A stretch of 41,520 nt of DNA from Actinomycetota bacterium (GCA_030652695.1 JAUSQD010000075.1:1-41520), one strand, 5' to 3'; shown: positions 1 to 9,214, counted from the stretch's first letter. Notes: generated by a model from the letters alone, not told the origin. Made by a program: numbers and translations.

Positions 1-575
1 AGGTGGTTGGTGGGCTCGTCGAGCAACAGGAGATCGGGCTGGCGAAGCAGCAGCTGGCAGAGCGCAACGCGGCGCTTCTCGCCGCCGGAAAGCACGCTGG
101 TCTCTGCATCGCTCGGCGGGCATCGCAGGGCATCCATCGCCTGTTCCAACTGAGCGTCCAGATCCCACGCGTTCTTGTGATCGATGGCCTCTTGGAGTTT
201 GCCCATTTCGGCCAGCAGTACGTCGTAGTCAGCATCTGGCGCGGCGAGCTCAACGGAAATCTCGTTGAATCGGTCGACCATCGCCTTGATTTCAGAGACG
301 CCATCCTGGACGTTCTCCAGCACATTCTTGGTCTCATCAAGCTTGGGCTCCTGCTGTAGAAAGCCGACTGTGAAGCCTTCCATCAGCATCGCTTCGCCGT
401 TGGAGACGTCATCAAGGCCCGCCATGATCTTCAGCAGACTGGACTTGCCGGCGCCATTCGGGCCGACCACTCCGATTTTGGCTCCGGGGAGGAAGGACAG
501 GGTCACATTGTCAAGCACAACCTTGTCGCCGTGCGCTTTGCGGGCCTTGCTGAGGGTATAGATGAACTCGGCCAT
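1..575 (-). CDS. ettA: Energy-dependent translational throttle protein EttA (ABC-F ATPase), partial
   Basis: ABC-F family ATPase that binds the ribosomal E site and gates the start of elongation according to ATP/ADP. It is a soluble, ribosome-associated protein. Only the first 191 codons are in the window; the rest lies beyond base 1. The start ATG at 575-573 gives MAEFIYTLSKARKAHGDK, the characteristic EttA N-terminus. Visible motifs are Walker A GPNGAGKS (residues 38-45), ABC signature LSGGEKRR (162-169) and Walker B LLLLDE (182-187) followed by PTNH, all of the first nucleotide-binding domain. The short segment between Walker A and the signature contains the arm insertion typical of ABC-F proteins. 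It lies 51 bases downstream of the SSB gene on the same strand and may be co-transcribed with it. Confidence 0.93.
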   Translation of the reverse strand, partial: MAEFIYTLSKARKAHGDKVVLDNVTLSFLPGAKIGVVGPNGAGKSSLLKIMAGLDDVSNGEAMLMEGFTVGFLQQEPKLDETKNVLENVQDGVSEIKAMVDRFNEISVELAAPDADYDVLLAEMGKLQEAIDHKNAWDLDAQLEQAMDALRCPPSDAETSVLSGGEKRRVALCQLLLRQPDLLLLDEPTNH

Positions 576-626
576 ATGCGCCAGCCTAACGGCCAGAACC
601 CATGGCCGAGTTCAAGGGCTGAGGCG

Positions 627-1172
627 CTAGGCGCCCACTGGCACACCGTTCATCTGATCAGCGCCGAGCCGCTCGAACTCCTCGAGGATCTCGCCGGTCT
701 CAGGATCGATGCCTTCCGGAACCTCGTCAAGTTCTGCAATGGCAAGTTCAGCCCCCTGCAGATCAGCAATGAGTCGCTCTTCGCTCTCCACCACTGCCTG
801 CCTCTTGACTCGACTGAACGTGGCGATGCCTCGAGCCAGATCCGGACCAACGGACCTGGCTTCAATGTCCTGATAGCGAATCCGATGCGAGGACTCACCG
901 CAGGGTCGCTCCACCTCCCTGGAACGCAGCCGCCCGTGCACGACGATCGGCATGCCCTTGGTCACCGACTGCACGATGTTCTGAGCCATGTCTCGCCAGC
1001 ACGAGACACCGAAATAGTGGGTGTCGCTATCGACCCAACGATCAGTTGCTCGATCGAATCGTCGGGGTGTGCACGCAATGCGAAAGGATGCGACTGGATC
1101 GCCGGCGGCACTGAACCGCAGCGAAACATCGCTGACAACATTGCCTACAACGGTCAGTGTGATGTCGTGCAT
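627..1172 (-). CDS. ssb: Single-stranded DNA-binding protein (accessory SSB)
   Basis: OB-fold protein that coats single-stranded DNA. The N-terminus MHDITLTVVGNV, then FRIACTPRRFD and FGVSCWRDMAQNI, match the SSB core (about residues 1-110). The remaining 70 residues are acidic and low in complexity. I start at the ATG at 1172, not at the upstream in-frame codon at 1214, because GGAGGTTTC lies directly before it and the protein then begins at the family N-terminus. The C-terminus ends GVPVGA and lacks the DDDIPF-like acidic tip that housekeeping SSBs use to recruit repair proteins. This is therefore probably a second, specialised SSB, as in other actinobacteria with SsbA and SsbB. That last point is inference. 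Confidence 0.9.
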   Translation of the reverse strand: MHDITLTVVGNVVSDVSLRFSAAGDPVASFRIACTPRRFDRATDRWVDSDTHYFGVSCWRDMAQNIVQSVTKGMPIVVHGRLRSREVERPCGESSHRIRYQDIEARSVGPDLARGIATFSRVKRQAVVESEERLIADLQGAELAIAELDEVPEGIDPETGEILEEFERLGADQMNGVPVGA

Positions 1173-1465
1173 GAAACCTCCCAGGTGCGGATCGAGACTG
1201 TTCTCGATGCCCACACCCTGAGTGCAAACGCTGGAGACGGCGACCCTGATTCACCGGTTGTGGATGCGATCCTCGCTGGTGCAAAGGCGTGAAGTTCCAG
1301 GGCAATTGATCGGAGTGAAAATTGTGCACTCACATGACTTGCTTGCTTATTCGTGGACAGAGCGCATACTGAAGATGACTCACCGCTTTCGCATCTGTAC
1401 CCAGCCCCAGCTCTTGCGAATCTCGGAACGCGATTCATGGCAAAGGCTTGAGGGACGGTGTGTGA
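1173..1465. promoter_or_regulatory. Divergent intergenic region, ssb / histidine kinase
   Basis: This 293-base stretch separates the divergent ssb (-) and sensor kinase (+) genes and shows no convincing coding content. A possible plus-strand promoter is TTGCTT (1343-1348) and CATACT (1365-1370) with a 16-base spacer, about 95 bases before the kinase start. This is a weak match to sigma-70 consensus and is offered only as a candidate. Confidence 0.3.
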
Positions 1466-3484
1466 ATGTCTCCTCCCCCTGCGTTCGCATTGGACCCCAT
1501 TGTTCCGCTGCTCATCCATCCTTTGCCCATTTCCCTGCTGTTGGTCGATCCACAATTGCGAGTGCTGTTCGCTGGAGGTCGCCAACTGCGCACCGACGGC
1601 TACGAAAGCGTCAGTTTGACCGGGCAATTGCTGACCGATGTGATGCCGGCAGATTCCCTTGAACTCTTCATCGGGGCCTACCGAGCTGCGTTTCAAGGTG
1701 AAACTTCTGAGTTGGTGTACGACAGCCCTCTTGGTGGCGGGCGATATCACGTCTCGATCCTGCCCTTTTCTGACCCGGTGGGTCAGATCGTGGCTGCGAT
1801 GTCAGTTTCGGTTGATATCTCGCATGTGGAGAACCTTGAGTTCGAACTGGGCCAAGTACGCAAGCTCATCGATTTTGGCAGCGGCATCTTCGAACGGCGA
1901 TCCGGATGGACCACCGATGAGCGCCTCCTTGCGATATGGGGCTTGGAGAGCCTGACGGACACCAACAAGAAGCTGAAAGAACTCATGCTCCCGGCGGATC
2001 GCCCACACGCCGAAGCACTCTGGAAGAGCCTGCGGCAGACGGGTGGGCGAGGCAGTCTGGACTACAGCATTGCGCATGGATTCACCAAGGAGGTTCGTCA
2101 CCTGCGTGGGACGTGGGATGTCAGTTTGGACTCCGACGGTGCAATCGTGCGCGTGCAGTCCACTCACGTTGATCTGACTGAGGTACACCGCATTCGTTCG
2201 GAGACAGATCGTGCCCGCGTCGATGCAGCCCATCAGCGCGAGCAGCTGTTGCGACGAGTGGGCGGAGTCCTGGCCACAACTGCACAGTCCATGGAAGACG
2301 CTGCGCTGGCCACCTATGAACTGGCACTGACCGCGTTTGGGTATGGCTGCGGTTTGCGACTGTTCAGTCCTGACGGTCAGTTGATCGAGCGATCGCTGGT
2401 GGGTCAGGCAGAAGGGGCTCGCACAACTGACCTGAGCCACTGGACTCGATCCAACTTTGACACCGTTGATTCTCTGCCTCCAGTGTTCAAGGAGGCCATC
2501 CGCACCCAGACCTGCCTTAGAGGGCGTAGTGAGGATAGGACCGAGGATCCGCTGGCCTGGCACACAGGCATGCGCTACCTCGCGGCTCCCATTCGCCATC
2601 GAGGTCGCGTCTATGGAGTTCTCAGCGTGGCAAGAGCAGCGCATGAGCCAGACTTCGACGCCTTTGAGATCGATCTCGCCCAATTGATGGCCGACCGTCT
2701 CGGAGCCTTTGCCGAACTCGATTCCGCGCGGGTTGCAATCGACCAGATGGGAGAGCTTCGCGCACGCCTGGGAGATCAACTCCAAGAAGTGAGGGCAGAT
2801 CAGCAGAATCTCATTGTTCAACTGGATCAGACTGAATCTCGCGAGCGTCTCAATCTGGCTGAGGCTCTCCACGACGATCCGCTGCAGATGGTGGTGGCGG
2901 CAATGCTGCAACTGGATGTGTGGCGAAGTCAGCAGCTCTCGGAGGATCCGGCCTTTGAGCGGGTGCAGTCAATGCTGGAGACCGCCGTCGAGCAACTCCG
3001 CATGGTCGTCACGACTCTTACTCCGCCCGATCTCACCGAAGGCCTTGGCCCGGCGCTCAGACATCTCGCAATAGCGACCTTCTTCGGCAGTGCAACCACC
3101 CCGAAGGTGCAGGGGCCTCAGCATGTGCCCTTGGACCCCAAGACCAAAGAGTCCGTGTATCGGATTGTGCGCGAGGCACTGGTGAATGTGCGCAAGCATG
3201 CGCATGCCAAGAACGTGGTTATTGAAATCTCGATCGGCGATGACGAAGTTCGGATCAGCGTCGTTGACGATGGCATTGGTATTCAGCATCAGCCCGCTGC
3301 GCCGGGACATTTGGGCTTGCCCTCAATGCGAGCAAGAGCCGCGTCGGCGCACGCTGATCTCGTGATTGCCAGCAATGTGGGAAAAGGAACAACCGTCGAG
3401 CTCGTGCTTCATCCGCAGCCTCGAACTGTGCGCGCGCAATCATCTGCGCTGAACAGCACGCGCGAGAAAGCAGAAGATCAATAG
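1466..3484 (+). CDS. PAS/GAF sensor histidine kinase, NarL/DesK (HisKA_3) type
   Basis: 672-aa cytoplasmic sensor kinase with no predicted transmembrane segment. Order of domains: a PAS-like N-terminus (about 15-120), a second PAS-like segment (130-245), a GAF-like domain (265-420), a coiled linker (420-455), HisKA_3 with phospho-accepting His469 in ALHDDPLQM, then HATPase_c with N-box YRIVREALVNVRKHAHA (565-581), VVDDGIGI (599-606) and GHLGLPSMRARA (614-625). Such kinases normally phosphorylate LuxR-type response regulators, but none is present here. The nearest receivers are the stand-alone ones of the converging operon, whose last gene ends 18 bases away. Start ATG 1466 is preceded by AGGGACGG. 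The signal is unknown; redox or ligand sensing through PAS/GAF is inference. Confidence 0.85.
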   Translation: MSPPPAFALDPIVPLLIHPLPISLLLVDPQLRVLFAGGRQLRTDGYESVSLTGQLLTDVMPADSLELFIGAYRAAFQGETSELVYDSPLGGGRYHVSILPFSDPVGQIVAAMSVSVDISHVENLEFELGQVRKLIDFGSGIFERRSGWTTDERLLAIWGLESLTDTNKKLKELMLPADRPHAEALWKSLRQTGGRGSLDYSIAHGFTKEVRHLRGTWDVSLDSDGAIVRVQSTHVDLTEVHRIRSETDRARVDAAHQREQLLRRVGGVLATTAQSMEDAALATYELALTAFGYGCGLRLFSPDGQLIERSLVGQAEGARTTDLSHWTRSNFDTVDSLPPVFKEAIRTQTCLRGRSEDRTEDPLAWHTGMRYLAAPIRHRGRVYGVLSVARAAHEPDFDAFEIDLAQLMADRLGAFAELDSARVAIDQMGELRARLGDQLQEVRADQQNLIVQLDQTESRERLNLAEALHDDPLQMVVAAMLQLDVWRSQQLSEDPAFERVQSMLETAVEQLRMVVTTLTPPDLTEGLGPALRHLAIATFFGSATTPKVQGPQHVPLDPKTKESVYRIVREALVNVRKHAHAKNVVIEISIGDDEVRISVVDDGIGIQHQPAAPGHLGLPSMRARAASAHADLVIASNVGKGTTVELVLHPQPRTVRAQSSALNSTREKAEDQ

Positions 3485-3502
3485 GCGTCAGCGGTCAGGC
3501 GG

Positions 3503-6500
3503 CTATTCCGAGGCCGACACTTGCAAAGAAAGCGCCTCCATCACTGTGGCAATGAAGTGCGCATCATCTGTTCGCGTCTTTGTCAGGAAAGTCGTGAGGC
3601 CGGCACTCAAGGCATTCTGCTGAGCTGCGGTGAGATCCTCACCCGTGTAGATCACGATGGGAATATCTGAAGCTTCCAATGGATTTCTTGCATTCAGGAA
3701 TTCGTAGCCATCCATGACCGGCATGTGCAGATCCAAGATGATGAGATCCGGACGGTAGTGCTCGATCACATTGAGGGCTTCCAAGCCATTGCCTGCCTGT
3801 CGCACATCGATCCCTTGAGCTTCCAGCATGGCTGACACCACTTGACGAGTAGCGGCATCGTCTTCGACGACAAGCACCGAGGGACGAAGTCTTGTCTCCA
3901 GTGCGAGTCCGATACTTCTCAGCATTTCCTGGTTGGTGAACGGCTTGCGCAGCCAATTGACGACGACTGGCATAGGCATCTCATTCGGCGCATCCTGCGA
4001 ACCGGACACCACCATGACGCGCACATCCTGGAGACGATCGTCTCCCCTCAAGACTTCGAGAAGATCCAGGCCATGACCATCGGGCAGATTCAAGTCGAGC
4101 AGGATCGCATCAGGCACCATCGTGGCAAGGATCTCTCGCGCTGCGTCAACCGTGCCGGCGCTGCGAACCTGATGGCCTGCGCCTTCCAGCAGAGCCACCA
4201 TCACCAAGGACAGTTGTGGATCATCTTCCACGACTAGCAGAGAGCTCGTGGCCTGTCCCATGGCTCGTGAATTCTCGGCGACAGCCCGAACCACGCTGGT
4301 CATTTCAGGCGAAGCGGCCTGCTCGAGCTGGCCGCTGGAGTCCTGCGAAGCTAAGGGCAGCCGCACGGTGAAGGTCGAACCGACGCCCAGCTCGCTTGTC
4401 ACGCTCACCGTCCCGCCATGCTGCTCGACGATTTCCTGAGTGATCGCCAGCCCGAGGCCTGTGCCACCTTTTGCCCGCGTGGATGTCGAATCGACTTGTG
4501 AGAACCTGGCAAAGACAAAGTCGAGTTTGTCGTCTGGGATGCCATCACCGTGATCGATCACTTCGATGGTGGCGTGCGCAGCACCTGAGGCCTGGAGACG
4601 AACAGTGACGGTGGAGTCCTCATTGGAGAACTTGATTGCATTCGACAGGAGATTGGTGATGACCTGAACGATGCGATCGTGGTCGATCTCGGCTGGGAAC
4701 GCCGATTCCTGGATGTCGGTGGCGAGTGTGATGCTCTGGGCGTTCGCCATTCCGTCCACACCATCGACAGCTTCTACGACAACATCGGACAAGTCCTCGC
4801 GACCGAGCTTCAATTCCAGTTTCCCCGCGCTCATCTTCTCAAGATCAAGCACATCATTGATCAGCCGGACGAGTCGGTCGGTGTTCTGGCTGGCGATTTT
4901 CACCATCGACTTGGCCTTGTCAGGCAATTCGCCCATGGCCCCACCCTCAAGCAGTCCAAGGGAGCCTCGAATCGATGTCAGTGGTGTGCGCAGCTCATGC
5001 GAGACGGTCGAGATGAACTCGTTCTTCACTCGCTCAACTTCTTTGAAGGCGCTCACGTCATGCGACACAACCGACATGAAGCGATCATCCTGGTCACCGG
5101 TCAGCGAGTGGGCAAGCACTGTCTGCTGCACTTCGAGCTCGCCGTCCGCATAGGCAATGACCGACTCCCCTGTCCACATCCCGTCCTGCAATGCGATGGG
5201 AGTTGCCACCTTAAGCAACTCCGAGGCGATCTCATCGCCATAGAGATCAGCCAGACTGCCAGGTGCTTGCGTTACCCCATACCAACCCAAGAGTCGACGC
5301 CAAGATCGGTTGACGTGTTGAACATCGCCCTGAGTGTCGAAGAGGGCGATGAAGTCAGCTGACTCCTCAACGATGTCGACCAATCGTGCGAGCTCAGCAT
5401 CACGCAACTTCTGTTCAGTGATGTCCCGTCCTGTGGCGTAAAGACTCAGAGTCGTCGGATCTGCTTGAGATGTCCACAACACCGTTCGCAATGTGCCGTC
5501 CTTGCAGATCGTCCTTGATTCAAAGCCTTTGGAGACGGCTCCTTCGACTTGCCGAGCCACACTCTCCACTGAGCGTTCTACATCCTGGGGCGCGACAAGC
5601 TTGGTGAAGCGCTGCCCAATGACCTCCTCCTCGCTGTAGCCAAAGGCCTCGACAAACGCCGGATTCACTCTGACGAATCGTCCCTTTGCGTCCACGATGC
5701 AAAGGATGTCCACTGAAAGCCCGAAGAACTGGTCGATGTCCGAGCGCAGTTGCTCCAACTCGGTGACATCGCGCGCAGAGGCATAGATCCGCCCAGTGTC
5801 AGGGTCGAAGCGACCGGCCCAGATGAGCCTGCGGATCGACCCGTCCTTGCACACAGCGCGGGCTTCAATTCCCTCAACGGCCGTGCCGTCCTCCAACAAT
5901 CGCGCCATGGTTCCCATCACAAACTCGCGGTCCTCCGGAAACATGAGTTCCATGATTGAGATACTTTGCAATTCTTCCTCGGTGTAACCCAGGATCTCTT
6001 GAAATGCCGGATTGGCACGGACGAGGCGACCCTGCCCGTCCACAATGCAGAAGAGATCAATGGACAGTCCGAAGAAGGCAGCGCTGTCGGCCTGCGCGGA
6101 CACCAGCGCGGACATATCGAATACCAATCCGGTGAATACGCGCCTGCCTCCCACGCGGAACTCCGAGACACTCATTGCCAGTGGGAAATGCTCGCCACTC
6201 TTGCGCACCCCTTCAATCAGCCGATCCTCTGCACCGCCAACGTTGGACGCCAGCGCAGGGTCGACAGTGAAATGCGACAGGAGAGTCCCGGGAGTGGCCT
6301 GGGGCATGAGCCGGATGAAGTCCGTGCCCTTGACCTCTTCACTTGTGTAACCAAAGATCTGCTGCGCCCCGCGATTGAACTCCTCGATGTTTCCCTCGTC
6401 ATCTGTGGTGATCACACCGAAAGCTGTCGTGTCCACAAATTTGGCGAGAGCCTCGGCTGACTCCAGCGCCTTGGCCTGCATTTCACGTTCCCACTGCGAA

Positions 6501-6976
6501 AGCAGCACTCGTTCAGCGGCCTCAGCCAGCACAGCGAGCATCAGTCGATCGGAGTCGCTGAATTCCCGTGGTGTGATATCAATCACGCAAAGGGTCCCAA
6601 TCAATTGTGCATCTGGACCCTTGAGTGGCTGACCCGCGTAGAAGCGAATGTTCGGATCTCCCAGCACAAGCGGGTTATCGGCAAAGCGCGCGTCCAGCGA
6701 CGCATCGTTGACGATAAAGGCCTGCTCATCTCTGATTGCGTGGGCACAGAATGCGACATCCCTGCTGGTCTCCTGAGCTTGCAGCCCCACTCGGGATTTG
6801 AACCACTGCCTGTCGGTATCGACAAGGGTCACAACCGAGATCGGCGCATCGAAATATCGCGATGCCACCTCGGTGATGCGATCCAGAAAGGGATCGGGTT
6901 CAGTGTCGAGCAGGTTCAACTGGCGTAGTGCAGCTATGCGTGCCTCTTCATTCGAGGGAATCGCAGCAATCTCCAT
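3503..6976 (-). CDS. Hybrid sensor histidine kinase GAF-PAS(x4)-HisKA-HATPase-REC-REC
   Basis: 1157-aa soluble hybrid kinase and last gene of the signalling operon. GAF domain about 20-160 (FDAPISVVTLVDTDRQWFK; FCAHAIRDE); PAS domains about 175-290, 300-410, 417-525 and 530-645; HisKA with His660 in FISTVSHELRTPLTSIRG; HATPase_c with N-box VITNLLSNAIKFSN (772-785), IDHGDGIP (807-814) and GGTGLGLAI (837-845). Two receivers follow: REC1 about 912-1030 with acceptor Asp961 (LLDLNLPDG) and REC2 about 1033-1150 with Asp1082 (ILDLHMPVMDG). PAS2 and PAS3 are clear duplicates of each other (FFGLSIDLFCIVD versus FFGLSVDILCIVD). It starts 22 bases after the stop of the receiver gene. With the Hpt protein upstream it has everything needed for a His-Asp-His-Asp relay. 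All catalytic residues are present, so it should be active. Confidence 0.92.
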   Translation of the reverse strand: MEIAAIPSNEEARIAALRQLNLLDTEPDPFLDRITEVASRYFDAPISVVTLVDTDRQWFKSRVGLQAQETSRDVAFCAHAIRDEQAFIVNDASLDARFADNPLVLGDPNIRFYAGQPLKGPDAQLIGTLCVIDITPREFSDSDRLMLAVLAEAAERVLLSQWEREMQAKALESAEALAKFVDTTAFGVITTDDEGNIEEFNRGAQQIFGYTSEEVKGTDFIRLMPQATPGTLLSHFTVDPALASNVGGAEDRLIEGVRKSGEHFPLAMSVSEFRVGGRRVFTGLVFDMSALVSAQADSAAFFGLSIDLFCIVDGQGRLVRANPAFQEILGYTEEELQSISIMELMFPEDREFVMGTMARLLEDGTAVEGIEARAVCKDGSIRRLIWAGRFDPDTGRIYASARDVTELEQLRSDIDQFFGLSVDILCIVDAKGRFVRVNPAFVEAFGYSEEEVIGQRFTKLVAPQDVERSVESVARQVEGAVSKGFESRTICKDGTLRTVLWTSQADPTTLSLYATGRDITEQKLRDAELARLVDIVEESADFIALFDTQGDVQHVNRSWRRLLGWYGVTQAPGSLADLYGDEIASELLKVATPIALQDGMWTGESVIAYADGELEVQQTVLAHSLTGDQDDRFMSVVSHDVSAFKEVERVKNEFISTVSHELRTPLTSIRGSLGLLEGGAMGELPDKAKSMVKIASQNTDRLVRLINDVLDLEKMSAGKLELKLGREDLSDVVVEAVDGVDGMANAQSITLATDIQESAFPAEIDHDRIVQVITNLLSNAIKFSNEDSTVTVRLQASGAAHATIEVIDHGDGIPDDKLDFVFARFSQVDSTSTRAKGGTGLGLAITQEIVEQHGGTVSVTSELGVGSTFTVRLPLASQDSSGQLEQAASPEMTSVVRAVAENSRAMGQATSSLLVVEDDPQLSLVMVALLEGAGHQVRSAGTVDAAREILATMVPDAILLDLNLPDGHGLDLLEVLRGDDRLQDVRVMVVSGSQDAPNEMPMPVVVNWLRKPFTNQEMLRSIGLALETRLRPSVLVVEDDAATRQVVSAMLEAQGIDVRQAGNGLEALNVIEHYRPDLIILDLHMPVMDGYEFLNARNPLEASDIPIVIYTGEDLTAAQQNALSAGLTTFLTKTRTDDAHFIATVMEALSLQVSASE

Positions 6977-6998
6977 CGGGCTCTCCTAGCTGGACTGG

Positions 6999-7409
6999 TC
7001 AGTTGAGGCTGGCTGCGGCTTGCTTGACCTGCTCATGCAGGCTCATGGGATCAAAGGGCTTGGTGATCACCGCGAGGGCCCCCGCCTCGATGTAGCTCGT
7101 GATTTCGTGCACTTGCGCTCGGGCGGTCATGAAGATCACTGGAATGTGATCAGTTGCTGGATTGGAGCGAAGCTGGCGCAGAGTCTCCATGCCATCCATC
7201 CCAGGCATCATCATGTCCAAGACGATGAGATCCGGAAGGTTCTCTTCTGCCGACTGCAGCCCTTCTGGGCCTGACGATGCGACAAAGGTTTCCAGGCCGC
7301 CGACATCGCGAAGGCTGATCTCTGCCACGAAGCGGATGTCATCCTCATCGTCAACAAGAAGCACCTTGTTAATGATCACGTCGCTGCTCACTTTCTCTGT
7401 CGTTGTCAT
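6999..7409 (-). CDS. Stand-alone receiver-domain response regulator
   Basis: 136-aa CheY-like protein consisting of one receiver domain and no output domain. Acidic pocket VDDEDD (19-24), phospho-acceptor Asp65 in LIVLDMMMPGMDG, conserved Thr in FMTARA and Lys in ITKPFDP. It would accept phosphate from the neighbouring hybrid kinase or Hpt protein and act by protein-protein contact. Its first codons overlap the end of the Hpt gene by 41 bases and its stop is 22 bases before the hybrid kinase, so translation is probably coupled. The partner that reads its phosphorylation state cannot be named from sequence; the glycosyltransferase or HEAT protein of the same operon is a reasonable guess. Confidence 0.9.
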   Translation of the reverse strand: MTTTEKVSSDVIINKVLLVDDEDDIRFVAEISLRDVGGLETFVASSGPEGLQSAEENLPDLIVLDMMMPGMDGMETLRQLRSNPATDHIPVIFMTARAQVHEITSYIEAGALAVITKPFDPMSLHEQVKQAAASLN

Positions 7410-7731
7410 CCAGACCTGGGGCAGTCAAGGTCGCGAGTGCCAGATGCAAGGCGGCGAGCTGATCTGCTGCGTCATTCCAGACCTCGTTTTGCACCACATC
7501 GCTCTCGAGCAGTTCCTCGGCCACACCTGCCAACTGTGAACCTTCGTGAAAGCCAAAGGTCCCCAGTAGCCCATGAAGTTTGTGTGCCTCAGCCAGGCCT
7601 TCCTCGCGCGATGTACCCGGCTCCTGGCGCAGTACCTGCACGACACGCTCAATGCGTTCCAGGACGCGAGGTGCACGCTCCTTCCATAGCGGCTGCAGAA
7701 GCTCCGGCACCATCGACTCGTCTATTGCCAT
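7369..7731 (-). CDS. Histidine phosphotransfer (Hpt) domain protein
   Basis: About 120-aa all-helical Hpt protein. The key motif is AEAHKLHGLLGTFGF, with the first His as phospho-acceptor (Hpt consensus HxLKG) and a GTFGF turn typical of the family. In a phosphorelay it moves phosphate between the receiver of a hybrid kinase and a separate receiver. Both partners are encoded next to it. I use the ATG at 7731, seven bases after the glycosyltransferase stop; an in-frame GTG at 7755 would overlap that gene by 17 bases and has no better ribosome-binding site. The C-terminus (APGLDDNDRESEQRRDH) is a charged tail encoded in the overlap with the receiver gene and may be unstructured. Confidence 0.85.
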   Translation of the reverse strand: MAIDESMVPELLQPLWKERAPRVLERIERVVQVLRQEPGTSREEGLAEAHKLHGLLGTFGFHEGSQLAGVAEELLESDVVQNEVWNDAADQLAALHLALATLTAPGLDDNDRESEQRRDH

Positions 7732-7738
7732 CACTGGA

Positions 7739-9214
7739 TCACCGCTGCTCTGCACGAGGGGGATCAGTCTGGGTCGTCAATGACGTGCTCGTTGCTCCGG
7801 CACCCAGTCCGGTGCGCGTCATCGTGCCCCAGGCTGAATCGGATTTCATAACAGCACTGATGACTCCGCGCATGCGCCACCAAGCGTGCATCTGGCGGAA
7901 GCCAATGTTTTCGGCGAAGGCTGAGATGACCAGAATCACCAGGTTCTTGCGGCCTCGGTACACCGCGCGCGTCACATCGTCGACCACAACCGAAGCCAGC
8001 GAGACCATGATCCCGTAGCCCACAGCCACGAGCAGGAAGAAGATGGCAAATGGCGGATTGAGCTGTCCCATGGCAAGGCCAAGAAGGACAGTCGCGAATC
8101 CAAACAACTCAATGAACGGCCCCAAGGCCTCGAAGAGGAGGAAGTAGGGCATCACAACCAAGCCGATCCGGCCGTAGCGAGGGTTGAGAAACATTCGCCG
8201 ATGCTTGATCAGGAGTTCAGTCAATCCGCGCGACCACCGACGACGTTGTCGTCCCAGCACTTTGACCGTCTCTGGAACTTCCGTCCAATTCACCGTGTCC
8301 GGGACCATGGCCATCCGATATGGCCGCTTGTTGGACAGCATGTGGTGATGCATGCGTGCAACCAGCTCCGCGTCCTCACCTATGCAGTGCAGATCGAATC
8401 CGCCCACCTCGATCACGATGTCCTTGCGGAACATGCCAAATGCGCCCGAAATAATGAGCAAGCCATTGAGTTCAGACCATCCAACGCGGCCGAGCAGGAA
8501 AGCGCGAAGGTACTCCACCACCTGGATTCTTGGCAGCCATGAATCTGGCATTCCTGTTTGCAGAATCTCGCCACGCTCGATGACACAGCCATTGGCCACT
8601 CGGATGACGCCACCTGTGGCGATCATCCGTTCCGGATCGTTTGCGAACGGCTGGGCAACTCGGATGAGTCCGTCGCGATCCATCACGCAGTCGGCATCCA
8701 CGATGCACACCAATTCGTGCGACGCCGTGTTGATACCTACATTGGATGCGTCAGCGCGTCTGCCGGTGTTCACCTTTCGCACGACAACCAAGGACTCGCC
8801 ACCTCTGGGAAGGTGAGTGGACAGCACTTCGCCGATGGTCGGCACAAGATGCTCGACAACCTTCGGCACTTCAACAAGGTCGAACTCTGCGCGCAGCCGT
8901 TCGAATGTCTCGTCTTTTGACCCATCATCCACAACGATGATCTCGAACTTCGGGTAGGCCAGTTCAAGCATGGACCTCACGGACTGCACGATCCCAGCCT
9001 CTTCGTTGAAGGCAGCGACAACGACTGAGACTCCTGGCATGAGGGGGCTTGTCGCAAGCTCATTGAACCCCTGCAGTCCCACTCGTCGGTAGCGAGAAGG
9101 CACCTTGCGAGCCGCGATCAGGATGAATATGAGGTACGAGGTGTTGATCGCAATGAAGTAGAAAAGTACGAAATAGTTGAAAGCAAGGAGCAGTCCCTGC
9201 GCAGCCTCAATCAT
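7739..9214 (-). CDS. Membrane-bound family 2 glycosyltransferase (polysaccharide-synthase-like)
   Basis: 491-aa processive-type GT2 enzyme of the cellulose synthase/PgaC/hyaluronan synthase superfamily, predicted to polymerise or transfer sugars at the cytoplasmic membrane. One N-terminal membrane helix (about 8-36), cytosolic GT-A domain (60-330), then three or four C-terminal helices (about 340-450). Catalytic motifs: VVDDGS (Asp96-Asp97), VDADC (173-175), GEDAEL (ED 280-281) and RQRRRWSRG (Q/RxxRW type). The substrate is unknown. Its start overlaps the HEAT gene stop as ATGA, and the Hpt start is just past its stop, so it sits in the middle of a phosphorelay operon. No exporter, deacetylase or c-di-GMP-binding domain is seen. 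Control by the receivers is inference. Confidence 0.9.
   Translation of the reverse strand: MIEAAQGLLLAFNYFVLFYFIAINTSYLIFILIAARKVPSRYRRVGLQGFNELATSPLMPGVSVVVAAFNEEAGIVQSVRSMLELAYPKFEIIVVDDGSKDETFERLRAEFDLVEVPKVVEHLVPTIGEVLSTHLPRGGESLVVVRKVNTGRRADASNVGINTASHELVCIVDADCVMDRDGLIRVAQPFANDPERMIATGGVIRVANGCVIERGEILQTGMPDSWLPRIQVVEYLRAFLLGRVGWSELNGLLIISGAFGMFRKDIVIEVGGFDLHCIGEDAELVARMHHHMLSNKRPYRMAMVPDTVNWTEVPETVKVLGRQRRRWSRGLTELLIKHRRMFLNPRYGRIGLVVMPYFLLFEALGPFIELFGFATVLLGLAMGQLNPPFAIFFLLVAVGYGIMVSLASVVVDDVTRAVYRGRKNLVILVISAFAENIGFRQMHAWWRMRGVISAVMKSDSAWGTMTRTGLGAGATSTSLTTQTDPPRAEQR

Noticed and set aside
531-1292. 253-aa plus-strand open frame
   Set aside because: It lies antisense over the SSB gene and has no ribosome-binding site or family motif.
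1802-2911. 369-aa minus-strand open frame
   Set aside because: Antisense shadow of the histidine kinase; the codon pattern mirrors the real gene and the protein is Cys/Gln/His-rich without domains.
4679-5362. 227-aa plus-strand open frame
   Set aside because: Antisense shadow of the hybrid kinase HisKA/PAS region.
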